This document shows, piece by piece, positions 1-8,114 of a DNA stretch of 32,142 nt. The first letter of the stretch is position 1; each line of letters starts with the position of its first letter. The position numbers and the translations under genes are program-made. This DNA comes from Candidatus Zambryskiibacteriota bacterium (GTDB lineage Bacteria; Patescibacteriota; Minisyncoccia; Phycocordibacterales; WO2-35-19): NCBI GenBank assembly GCA_016932555.1, contig JAFGCQ010000030.1, positions 1 through 32,142 on the forward strand. The letters are read 5' to 3'. Under the pieces are notes generated by a model, which saw only the letters and a list, made by a program, of their open reading frames with translations, searched no databases and was not told where the DNA came from.

Positions 1-210
1 ACTTGGCAAAAAATAAAAAAATATACCAGAATTGGATTTGGTGTTGTATTGATTATTTTAGGTATTGGTGGCCTTTTCCTGCCAATTTTACAGGGTATAT
101 TGTTAATAATTTTAGGAATTTTTATAGTTTCTCCTCAAAAAGGTAGAGAAATTATAAGAAAATTTAAAATTTGGCGTTCAAGAAAAAATAAAAAAGATAA
201 TTTTATTTAA
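1..210 (+). CDS. C-terminal part of a small membrane protein (5' end outside window)
   Basis: Frame 1 is open from base 1 to TAA at 208-210: TWQKIKKYTRIGFGVVLIILGIGGLFLPILQGILLIILGIFIVSPQKGREIIRKFKIWRSRKNKKDNFI*; two hydrophobic segments and a basic tail. Confidence 0.65.
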   Translation, partial: TWQKIKKYTRIGFGVVLIILGIGGLFLPILQGILLIILGIFIVSPQKGREIIRKFKIWRSRKNKKDNFI

Positions 211-973
211 TTTTAATACTGTCTTCAATCTTATAATCCCCCACTCGGTTTCTTTTGATAGAAAGAGTAGTAGCGCCACAACCTAAGGTAGCACCCATAT
301 CATTCACTAGAGAACGGATATAAGTACCACTTGAGACGTGAGCATTAAAATGTCCCAAATAAATTTTATTTTCAGGATTTTTTAAAAGAATGTCTTTCCA
401 TAAAGCTAAAATTTCTTTTTGTCTAAACTCCCCATTTACTTTGGAAATATCGGTAAATAACCGCCAAAAAAGTTTTTTGTGAGTTAGGGTTTCTAATCTC
501 TTGAGTTCAAGTTGGTAGATAGTAATATCCTTAATTAGAGCCTTTTCAAGGTCAAATTCCGAATTTGATTCTTTATCTTTTAAAATCTTTTTTTTAGAAA
601 TTATTTTAGAAGAATATTTTGGATATTTTTGTTCTCTCTTACCCTCATAAATCATCGCTACTTTCCTAACATCCATAATGTTTATATCTTCAACACTTTC
701 TTCTTTAACTACTTTGCCCAAAACATCATAAGTATCAGTGGCAAAACCAAAAATTGCTGCGAAATCATACTCTTTGTCTAAATTAAAAAATCTCTCACGA
801 TTTTCTTGTTTAGTATCTTTACCATTACCCAAAAGTAATACTCCTTCAGCTAGTGGATCTAACCTTCCTAAATAAGTCATTTTTTCCTCACTTAAATTAG
901 GATCATTCTTGACAAACCTCTCTAAACATTCTAGAGGGGTCTCACCACGGTCTTTATAGACATTATAAACCAT
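203..973 (-). CDS. truB: tRNA pseudouridine(55) synthase TruB
   Basis: YLGRLDPLAEGVLLLGNGKDTK matches the TruB catalytic motif (G.LDP.A.GVL); C-terminal SSGTYIRSLVNDMG matches TruB motif. Confidence 0.88.
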   Translation of the reverse strand: MVYNVYKDRGETPLECLERFVKNDPNLSEEKMTYLGRLDPLAEGVLLLGNGKDTKQENRERFFNLDKEYDFAAIFGFATDTYDVLGKVVKEESVEDINIMDVRKVAMIYEGKREQKYPKYSSKIISKKKILKDKESNSEFDLEKALIKDITIYQLELKRLETLTHKKLFWRLFTDISKVNGEFRQKEILALWKDILLKNPENKIYLGHFNAHVSSGTYIRSLVNDMGATLGCGATTLSIKRNRVGDYKIEDSIKIK

Positions 974-1007
974 AATACGTCAAAACTAAGACAAATAACG
1001 CCAATAG

Positions 1008-2198
1008 TCAAGATTTGTAATTTTTCAAAAATTCTTCTTTAAATTCGCTGAATTTATCGTTTAAAATAGCTTCGCGGATTTGGGACATTAAGTTGTTTAG
1101 GAAATAAAGGTTATGAATAGTGGCTAAGGTTGCTGCCAACATCTCTTTAGCCCTAAAAAGATGAGCTAGATAAGATACTGTATAATTTTGACAAGTATAG
1201 CAACCGCATCCTGTTTCTATAGGCGACATTTGGTTTCTAAATTTTGCATTTAAAATATTTATCTTGCCTTTTCTGGTATAAAGAGTGCCGTTGCGTGCCA
1301 TTCGAGTAGGTGCTACACAATCAAAAGTATCACATCCATTTTCCACCCCCAAAATGAGGTCAATCGGTTCGCCTACTCCAAGTAAATGTCTGGATTTTTC
1401 TTCGGGTAATATTTCATTGACCCATTTAACTGCAGTAGCCATATCTTCTTTAACAAACGAACCACCGATGCCAAAACCATCGAAATCTAGCCGGGTGATA
1501 AATTTGGCGCTTTTTTTACGTAAGTCTTCGTAGCGACCACCCTGAACAATGCCGAAAAGTTGTTGCTGATTGGGAGTAAGATTTTTGAATTCTTCCAAAC
1601 ATCTCTCCGCCCATCGATGTGTCCTCTCCATTGCCTCGCGCAAATACTCTTTAGAAGCATGTGGCGAAGTACATTCATCAAAAGCAAAAATTATATCGGC
1701 ACCTAAATCATTTTGGATTTGAATAGATTTCTCTGGTGTAAAGAAATGCAAGCTTCCATCTATTACCGAACGAAATTTCACTCCATCTTCGGTTACTTGC
1801 GCTTTCTTTTCTTTATTTTCGCTATAGGCTTCATCTAAATCATCTCTTTCTGGAGCGAGAGTTCCGATAAACTTATTTATACCACTACCATAAGCCACAC
1901 CCAATGAAAACGCCTGGAAACCGCCCGAGTCAGTCATCATAGGCCCAGACCAATTCATAAATTTATGTAGTCCCCCACTTCTTTTAATTTGTTTTTCGCC
2001 CGGTTCTAAATAAAGATGGTAAGTATTGGTCAAAACAATTTGCGAGCCAGCATCTTTTATCTGTTCTGGTGTCAAAGATTTAACAGTAGCTTTTGTACCC
2101 ACCGCTACAAAAGCAGGGGTTTTTATTTCACCATGCGCAGTCTGCAAAACTCCCGCTCTGGCTAAAGATTTCGAGATTTTCTTTTCTATTTTGAACAT
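1008..2198 (-). CDS. tgt: queuine/preQ1 tRNA-ribosyltransferase (TGT)
   Basis: MTDSGGFQAFSLG, FGIVQGGRYEDLR, GIGGSFVKED, HLLGVGEP, and Zn site CGCYTCQNYT. Confidence 0.95.
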   Translation of the reverse strand: MFKIEKKISKSLARAGVLQTAHGEIKTPAFVAVGTKATVKSLTPEQIKDAGSQIVLTNTYHLYLEPGEKQIKRSGGLHKFMNWSGPMMTDSGGFQAFSLGVAYGSGINKFIGTLAPERDDLDEAYSENKEKKAQVTEDGVKFRSVIDGSLHFFTPEKSIQIQNDLGADIIFAFDECTSPHASKEYLREAMERTHRWAERCLEEFKNLTPNQQQLFGIVQGGRYEDLRKKSAKFITRLDFDGFGIGGSFVKEDMATAVKWVNEILPEEKSRHLLGVGEPIDLILGVENGCDTFDCVAPTRMARNGTLYTRKGKINILNAKFRNQMSPIETGCGCYTCQNYTVSYLAHLFRAKEMLAATLATIHNLYFLNNLMSQIREAILNDKFSEFKEEFLKNYKS

Positions 2199-2205
2199 TT
2201 AAAAA

Positions 2206-2715
2206 CTAATCAGCAAAATCAATAGGCAAATCAATTTGCTCAGACGAAGAGACATCTAAAAGCTCAACTGTAAAAACCAAGGTAGAATTTGGTGGAATAG
2301 GTCCTGCCTGATTGGCGCCATAACCCAGCTCCGGAGGAATAACAATAGTCCGTACACCGCCGACTTTCATACCAACGAAACCTTGTTCCCAGCCCTGAAT
2401 AACTTCTCCAACACCCAAAGTAAACTGAAAAGGCACACCGAAATCTTTTGAATTTTGAATAGCAGTACCATCAGAAAGAGACAGAGAATAATGAACCGTC
2501 ACCAAATCCCCAGATCTTACTTCAGTGCCATTACCGATTACAATATCATTTATAACAACCCTGTCAGATAAAACTCCAGACACATTAGCCAAAGAATCTC
2601 CATTCATAGCACTTTTTCTAAATAAATTAATAGCATCTGCTCCAAACAAAGTATAACCCACTAAAATTACGCCTACCGCTACCGCAATCCACTCTTTTTT
2701 TGATAGTTTTCTCAT
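2206..2715 (-). CDS. membrane-anchored FKBP-type peptidyl-prolyl cis-trans isomerase
   Basis: N-terminal TM segment; VTVHYSLSLSDGTAIQNSKDFGVPFQFTLGVGEVIQGWEQGFVGMKVGGVRTIVIPPELGYGANQAGPIPPNSTLVFTVELL is a canonical FKBP domain. Confidence 0.93.
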   Translation of the reverse strand: MRKLSKKEWIAVAVGVILVGYTLFGADAINLFRKSAMNGDSLANVSGVLSDRVVINDIVIGNGTEVRSGDLVTVHYSLSLSDGTAIQNSKDFGVPFQFTLGVGEVIQGWEQGFVGMKVGGVRTIVIPPELGYGANQAGPIPPNSTLVFTVELLDVSSSEQIDLPIDFAD

Positions 2716-2812
2716 ATTCTTAATTTTAAACTTCTAAATTAAATTTTTAATAACATTATCATATTGCTTAATTATTTAAAACTATTAAAATGTGAATATA
2801 AACCTAAATACA

Positions 2813-3574
2813 ATGAAAACAGATAAAGATAATAGGCCCATGACTTTATTAGAAATAAGTCAAGCAGCTATAAAAAGAGTTGACCTTATATCTAAGGAAT
2901 TTAGGAAGGGTTTTGAGTTTATAAAAAACTATCCTCGTTCTGTCACTTTTTTCGGTTCAGCCAGAACTAAGGAAGATAATATTTATTACCAAAAAGCTCG
3001 TGATTTAGCTGCTAGAATTGTAAAGGAGTTACATTATTCTGTTGTGACTGGCGGTGGACCTGGTATCATGGAAGCAGCAAATTGCGGCGCTTTTGAAGCT
3101 GGCGGTAATTCACTCGGGCTTACTATTGAGTTACCACATGAACAGATGGACAATCAATATATGACTGGCAAAGAAAATTTCCATTATTTTTTTAGCCGCA
3201 AAGTTTGTCTTTCGTTTTCGGCTGAGGCTTATATCTTTTTCCCCGGTGGTTTTGGTACTTTAGATGAAGTTATGGAGATATTGGCTTTAGTACAGACTAA
3301 CAAAATTCCTAGGACGCCAATAATTTTATTCGGCATAGAATTTTGGTCTCCCTTAGAAAATTTATTCAAAGAAGTTTTGCTCAGATATGAAACTATTGAT
3401 AAGGAAGATCTAGATTTATACAAAATTACTGATAATGAAGAAGAAATAATAGAAATTATAAAAGCCGCACCAGTCAGAGTAGGGCTCAAATATAAAGATG
3501 ACTCCAAATCTGAAAAACAAAATATAAACAATACTAGCGCTTTATCTGGTTTATTTAAAAAAATAGGATTTTAA
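2813..3574 (+). CDS. LOG family (TIGR00730-like, 'lysine decarboxylase-like') Rossmann protein
   Basis: VTGGGPGIMEAANCGAFEAGG...FFPGGFGTLDEVMEIL are LOG motifs (PGGxGTxxE). ORF track starts at GTG 2792; ATG at 2813 is an alternative start. Confidence 0.88.
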   Translation: MKTDKDNRPMTLLEISQAAIKRVDLISKEFRKGFEFIKNYPRSVTFFGSARTKEDNIYYQKARDLAARIVKELHYSVVTGGGPGIMEAANCGAFEAGGNSLGLTIELPHEQMDNQYMTGKENFHYFFSRKVCLSFSAEAYIFFPGGFGTLDEVMEILALVQTNKIPRTPIILFGIEFWSPLENLFKEVLLRYETIDKEDLDLYKITDNEEEIIEIIKAAPVRVGLKYKDDSKSEKQNINNTSALSGLFKKIGF

Positions 3575-3578
3575 TTTG

Positions 3579-3649
3579 TGGACCTACGGAGAATCGCACT
3601 CCGGACTCGTCCATGCCATGGACGCGTGTTACTACTATACCATAGGCCC
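3579..3649 (-). tRNA. tRNA-Ala (anticodon GGC)
   Basis: Minus strand GGGCCTA TG GTATAGTAGTAACACG CGTCC ATGGCAT GGACG AGTC CGGAG TGCGATT CTCCG TAGGTCC A. 7-bp acceptor with G3-U70 (Ala identity), anticodon loop ATGGCAT, 5-bp T stem. D and T loops are atypical. Confidence 0.85.
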
Positions 3650-3690
3650 TTGCTCTCCAATTTTATATAAAAATAACCGAAAATCAAATA

Positions 3691-3732
3691 AAAATCCCTC
3701 ACTTTTGATGAATCATCAAAAGTGAGGGATTT
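3691..3732 (-). terminator. intrinsic terminator of the 3737-4123 gene
   Basis: About 20-bp perfect inverted repeat AAATCCCTCACTTTTGATGA/TCATCAAAAGTGAGGGATTT, followed on the minus strand by a T-rich tail (TTTTTATTTGATTTT). Confidence 0.75.
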
Positions 3733-3736
3733 GGGG

Positions 3737-4123
3737 TTAGGCCAGCGAAACCCTTTCAATTGGGATATTGTAGTATTTATGAGGCCGGCCTTTTTCCGGC
3801 TTTTCTGCGAGTCGGACTCTCACCGCCTCTCTTGCCGGGCAGACTCGAACTAAATCCAGTCGAGCCATCCTTCTGAGAGAAGGCACAAACATACTAAAAT
3901 GTTTTGGGACTTCTTTCATTCCTGAAGACCGAAGAAGAATTTCCTTCTCCAGAAATTGCGGAATACTCTGTGCAATCTCTGGTTCTTCTGGTTCTTCAGA
4001 TTCTAAATCGATGATTCTCAAGGGCGGCAAGGGTACTATTCTCGGTCTTTCTTTTTTATCCAAATAAAGAGAAAAACAGAGATAAACTACTAAAAAAACC
4101 AAAACCGCGATAAAAATCCCCAT
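3737..4123 (-). CDS. small single-TM hypothetical protein
   Basis: MGIFIAVLVFLVVYLCFSLYLDKKERPRIVPLPPLRI...; good SD (AAAAGGAGGAGTTATG) upstream of the internal ATG at 4123, preferred over the track start at 4162. Confidence 0.7.
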   Translation of the reverse strand: MGIFIAVLVFLVVYLCFSLYLDKKERPRIVPLPPLRIIDLESEEPEEPEIAQSIPQFLEKEILLRSSGMKEVPKHFSMFVPSLRRMARLDLVRVCPAREAVRVRLAEKPEKGRPHKYYNIPIERVSLA

Positions 4124-4204
4124 AACTCCTCCTTTTAAAAAAATTAAAAGCTTTAAAATCAATTCTGTTTAAATCTTAGCATATTAAATTAATAATGTCA
4201 ATAG

Positions 4205-4235
4205 AAAAAGCCGCTTCAGTAAAAAGCGGCTTTTT
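4205..4235. terminator. bidirectional hairpin terminator
   Basis: AAAAAGCCGCTT cagtaaa AAGCGGCTTTTT: 12-bp arms with A and T tracts on both sides. Confidence 0.7.
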
Positions 4236-4328
4236 ATGGCTTAAATTAAACCTTTTTACATATTTGGTATCCCATTAACAAAATTACAAGGGCGCCCCTT
4301 GTAAGTTAAATAAAAAATAATCAAAAAC

Positions 4329-4378
4329 TTGCTTAATATTATCTGATATGTTATAATCTAAAACAGATAAAAAAGGAG
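4329..4378 (+). promoter_or_regulatory. promoter and SD of the 81-aa ORF
   Basis: TTGCTT (4329) - 17 nt - TATAAT (4352-4357); AGGAG (4374-4378) 7 nt before ATG 4386. Confidence 0.6.
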
Positions 4379-4385
4379 CATTCCT

Positions 4386-4631
4386 ATGCAGACAAAAAAA
4401 GAAAAACATTACCCGAATGTGGAAGCGGCTATTATTATGGGAGACCATGCAAAGCTTTCAACTCTTGGTACAATAGGCGGCATACGAAGCGGAGAAGCAA
4501 GAAGAGCAAAAAGAGACACCAAACTGGAAGCCGAAGAAGAGCTTCAGCAGATAAGAAAAGAGGAGTTCAATCGAGAACTCCTCGAAAAATTGAATCAGGC
4601 CAACGAAATTGTTTGCCCGCCTCCCGAATAG
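4386..4631 (+). CDS. small charged hypothetical protein (81 aa)
   Basis: ORF with promoter, SD and a strong terminator at 4648; contains LGTIGGIRSGEARRAKR, resembling KGG-like 'GGxxxGxARRAKR' repeats. Confidence 0.7.
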   Translation: MQTKKEKHYPNVEAAIIMGDHAKLSTLGTIGGIRSGEARRAKRDTKLEAEEELQQIRKEEFNRELLEKLNQANEIVCPPPE

Positions 4632-4647
4632 TTCTTTATCTCACCTG

Positions 4648-4676
4648 AATGGGCCAGTCGCTTGCGACTGGCCCAT
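4648..4676 (+). terminator. intrinsic terminator
   Basis: AATGGGCCAGTCG CTTG CGACTGGCCCATT followed by ATTTTTA. Confidence 0.8.
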
Positions 4677-4681
4677 TATTT

Positions 4682-7438
4682 TTATAAACCTTTAAATTTT
4701 TCCAAAATCATTTCTTCTACTTCCTGTCGAGGTCGGCCGTATTTGAGATATGACATTTCTTTCAATTTTTCGACTTGATTTGCATTACCTTCACTTGGCG
4801 GTAAAGTTTCTATATTAAAAGGTTTAGCCGGCTTGCCGTTCACCAAGAGCCGCATATGGGCATTGTAATTGTCTATATTCATCAAATCATCAGCTGAAAA
4901 AGTTGGCTCAAACTGGCCCTCTAATTCTTCGGCATCTTCAGCACCGACACGGAAAGCGCACATAGAGCCTACATTGCCAAATACTGCGTCTTTTATTTTC
5001 TCTTCCAATTGAGCGATAAACTGATGTGCTACCGTCAAAGATAATCTATATTTCCTAGCCTCGGAAAGAATAGTTGAAATAGAATCGGTAGTGACATTTT
5101 GGAATTCATCAATATAAAGATAAAATGGTGGTAAATTTTGGCGGAGAGAGTCAGCTCGGGAAAGGGCGGCAATCAGTATTTTGCCTACCAAAATTAAGCC
5201 TATAAGATTAGAGTTTATATCACCTAATCTACCTTTAGAGAGATTGACCAACAAAATTTTTTGATTATCCATAATATCTCGAAAATTGAAGGATGATTTT
5301 TCTTGAGCGATGACTGGTCGCATAATTTCGTTGGCCAGGAATACGTCAAATTTACTGGTAACATATTGTACATAGTTGGCCAAACCTTGTTCACCAGTAG
5401 TTTGTTCAGCATTTATCCAAAATTGTTTTATTAGAGGATTTTTACATTTAGAAATTTTGTAATCTCGATAGCGCTTATTTGATAAGACTCGAGACATATC
5501 AACCAAAGTATTACCTGAGGCCGGATCATCCATTATCAGCAAAGCTGAGTTGCGGAAATATTGCTCAAAAGCCGGCCCCATTGATTCGGGTATCGCTCCA
5601 TAGAGCTTTTGGAAAATACTAAACAATTCATTAACCACAAAAGTTTTTTGTTCAGGATAATTTTCATCATACTCAAGCATATTAAGCGCCATAGGCCGCG
5701 CCGTAAAGGCTGGATCAAAATAAATCACTTCTTCGAAACGCTCGGGTGGTACATTAGCCAAAATATCTTGGATATCAGATCCGTGTGGATCAATCATACA
5801 AACCCCATGACCCATTTCTATATCTTGAATTATCATTTCCTTAAGTAAAACAGATTTACCCGTACCGGTCTGGCCAATACAATAAAAGTGTCGCAAACGA
5901 TCTTCTGTAGATATTCTAATTTCAGTCTCTTTATTTTGATGTTTGTTAAAACCTAAGAGGATACCTTCGGGGCTTAAATTAAAGGGGGCTGCTGCTGAAG
6001 TTACTCTATTTTGACGCAAACCTTCAGCACTACCCAGACTTTTGGTATGAAAATGGACAATTGAAGTCATTTCTCGCAAATTCATAGGAATAGCCGTATT
6101 AGCATCAAAAATTCTGAAAGTGAAATTTCTAACTAAAGATCGCAAATCACCTCTTTTGAACTCTTTCCAATTAAAAGAGTTGCCAAGGGTGTTTTCAAAT
6201 TGATTAAAGCTAGATTTTAAGCTATTCAATATCTCTTGAGCTTCATTTTCAGTTTTTGAAGAAGCTAAAATCCGTAGGTTACACTTAGTTATAGGAAAAG
6301 CTATTTTTTTATTTATCTCTTCTACTGTTTTCTCATCAATCAGCTCTTTTTGTTTATTTTCTTCATCAGTTGGTAAATTTCTTTTAGATGATTTGAATAA
6401 ATCTTTAAAAGTGCGAACAATTTCGCTTGAAATATCGTCTGGAATATCAATCGCTTCTTTGATAGGAACTCCTTCTCGGATCTTATCAAGAGCCGATTTA
6501 TATTTTTTAACATACTTATCACCCATTGGAGACCAAATAAGCTGGATAGCGGCTCCTTCGCCGTTTGTATTAACTTTAGAAAACGAAGAGAGAATAGAGT
6601 TCAGAGGATCGTGAATAAAATTTTCGTAGGTTTTGATAGGATAAATAGGATTTTGATTGAATTCTGCACAAGCTCCTAAAGTTACCCCGGCTTCATTAAA
6701 TATATTATAATCATCGGGCTGTTCGATTATTTTCGCGTTATGAAAAACTGAAATAATATGCTTTTCAAAAAGTCGCTTTTTAGCAGTCGGTACTGCTACA
6801 TAAAATACGATTTCTTCAGAAGAATTAGCATTTGCGATTTCCAAAGACATCCAGTTTTCAGAAAGCCTTTTAGGATCAGAAATTGAAAGCATGCCAGAAT
6901 AAAATTGCTCCATACTAGAAATGACTTCTTCTAGACTAGATTTTGATTCACTTTTATTAATTTCTTCTAATATCAAAATCTCATATAAAGACATATCCAA
7001 ACCTTTGAAAATCATCTCTCTGGTATTGAGTCCAGGAATAGTAAAGCCCTCTTTTATGTATTCAGAGATATAGCGGTGAAAATCATCAGTGAGGTGAAAA
7101 TTTTGCATTTTTTCTACCACACTTAGGGCATTTTTGATACCTTTTTTTTCAGCTAATCTTACCAGTTCTATAATTTGCTTATCATGCTCTTCGGGTGAGA
7201 GTCGGAGTACTATTTCTTTTTTTTCTTCTTCATTAATTGCATACTCAGGATGAAGCACTTCATAATCTGATATTTTTTTATACTGAGATAAAGTTTCTCG
7301 AGCAGATTTTAAAGATTCTTGCTTTACACCAAGATTTTCTAAATTTTTTTCTTTTTCAGCAACTAATCTGCGCAGATGAGCAATTTCATCTTCAGGATTT
7401 TTAAATTGATTTTTGGGCAACTCAAAAGCACTTTTCAT
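4682..7438 (-). CDS. type IV secretion / conjugative-transfer-type ATPase (DUF87 / TraM-recognition-like)
   Basis: Walker A GQTGTGKSVLL, DPHGSDIQDIL, Walker B FYLYIDEFQNV, SLTVAHQFIAQL. Start set at MKSAFELPK; the track start is 7459. Confidence 0.85.
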   Translation of the reverse strand: MKSAFELPKNQFKNPEDEIAHLRRLVAEKEKNLENLGVKQESLKSARETLSQYKKISDYEVLHPEYAINEEEKKEIVLRLSPEEHDKQIIELVRLAEKKGIKNALSVVEKMQNFHLTDDFHRYISEYIKEGFTIPGLNTREMIFKGLDMSLYEILILEEINKSESKSSLEEVISSMEQFYSGMLSISDPKRLSENWMSLEIANANSSEEIVFYVAVPTAKKRLFEKHIISVFHNAKIIEQPDDYNIFNEAGVTLGACAEFNQNPIYPIKTYENFIHDPLNSILSSFSKVNTNGEGAAIQLIWSPMGDKYVKKYKSALDKIREGVPIKEAIDIPDDISSEIVRTFKDLFKSSKRNLPTDEENKQKELIDEKTVEEINKKIAFPITKCNLRILASSKTENEAQEILNSLKSSFNQFENTLGNSFNWKEFKRGDLRSLVRNFTFRIFDANTAIPMNLREMTSIVHFHTKSLGSAEGLRQNRVTSAAAPFNLSPEGILLGFNKHQNKETEIRISTEDRLRHFYCIGQTGTGKSVLLKEMIIQDIEMGHGVCMIDPHGSDIQDILANVPPERFEEVIYFDPAFTARPMALNMLEYDENYPEQKTFVVNELFSIFQKLYGAIPESMGPAFEQYFRNSALLIMDDPASGNTLVDMSRVLSNKRYRDYKISKCKNPLIKQFWINAEQTTGEQGLANYVQYVTSKFDVFLANEIMRPVIAQEKSSFNFRDIMDNQKILLVNLSKGRLGDINSNLIGLILVGKILIAALSRADSLRQNLPPFYLYIDEFQNVTTDSISTILSEARKYRLSLTVAHQFIAQLEEKIKDAVFGNVGSMCAFRVGAEDAEELEGQFEPTFSADDLMNIDNYNAHMRLLVNGKPAKPFNIETLPPSEGNANQVEKLKEMSYLKYGRPRQEVEEMILEKFKGL

Positions 7439-7493
7439 AATATATTTTAAATTATACAAAAAAACTGCCCACTAAAGAAGTTTTTAGGTGTAT

Positions 7494-7540
7494 AAAAAAG
7501 CCGGCTGGTCAGGATTCAAATGAATTGCCTGCCAGCCGGC
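7494..7540 (-). terminator. strong intrinsic terminator
   Basis: Minus strand GCCGGCTGGCAGGCAATTCATTTGAATCCTGACCAGCCGGC TTTTTT; long GC-rich hairpin and U tract. Confidence 0.8.
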
Positions 7541-7740
7541 GGATGAGCGGACCTCGCCTGTCCTGGAGTGCTCCAGGTTAAACTTATCCCGACAAATTTC
7601 CGGGTAAGGTAGCGGGAGCTTCTCGGAGGAGGAATGATTTGCTGTGTTCCAATTTTAAATCACTCCTAGCAACAGCCAGATGCTCGAGAGCCAGTCCACT
7701 CGAATTAAAGGGAATGAAATGTTCCAACCTGTTTATACGT
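7494..7740 (-). ncRNA. candidate structured non-coding RNA of unknown family
   Basis: GC-rich block in an AT-rich region with no credible ORF. TTGACA box on the minus strand (7759-7764) and terminator at 7494-7540. Hairpins include CCTGGAGCACTCCAGG, CTTACCCG..CGGGATAAG and GGAGTGATTT..AAATCATTCC; long-range pairing GAGTGGAC with GTCCGCTC. Confidence 0.55.
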
Positions 7741-7858
7741 TATCAAACTCTAAACTTTTGTCAACTACCAATAACCTGCCTCTATCTTTGGCAATTTGCC
7801 GAAAACCTTGCAAGATTTTAGGCAAATTAGAGAAAATCTGTTATAATAAGCCGTGATT

Positions 7859-7930
7859 GGCCCTATCGTCTAACGGTTAGGACATCGGCTTCTCAAGCCG
7901 GCAATCAGGGTTCGATTCCCTGTAGGGTCA
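7859..7930 (+). tRNA. tRNA-Glu (anticodon CTC)
   Basis: GGCCCTA TC GTCTAACGGTTAGGAC A TCGGC TTCTCAA GCCGG CAATC AGGGTTCGATTCCCT G TAGGGTC A; TATAAT-like box just upstream (about 7842). Confidence 0.95.
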
Positions 7931-8026
7931 CACCACTCAGCCTTTTTATTATCAAAATATATGTCGTAATAAAGCCTAGAAATAGGCGTTTTACGTTTCC
8001 ACAGAAAATACTATTTTTGTCAAAAA

Positions 8027-8050
8027 AAGTAAACCCCACAGGGAATCGAA
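8027..8050 (-). repeat. inverted partial copy of the tRNA-Glu 3' half
   Basis: Minus strand ATCAAAATTCGATTCCCTGTGGGG vs tRNA ATCAGGGTTCGATTCCCTGTAGGG (20/24 by eye). Boundaries approximate. Confidence 0.55.
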
Positions 8051-8114
8051 TTTTGATACTCAATCAATTCTTTTTCCGATGTTTTTCTTCTTTTTTTAGA
8101 ACTTAAAAACTATA

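Noticed and set aside
1285-1533. Plus-strand ORF (82 aa) inside tgt
   Set aside because: Antisense to a strongly recognisable tgt; low-complexity shadow ORF.
3229-3531. Minus ORF of 100 aa
   Set aside because: Antisense to the LOG-family gene; Ser/Ile/Leu-rich shadow frame.
3571-3759. Minus ORF of 62 aa
   Set aside because: Overlaps tRNA-Ala and a terminator hairpin; spurious.
7639-7821. Plus ORF of 60 aa
   Set aside because: Overlaps the structured RNA candidate; no start signal or family resemblance.
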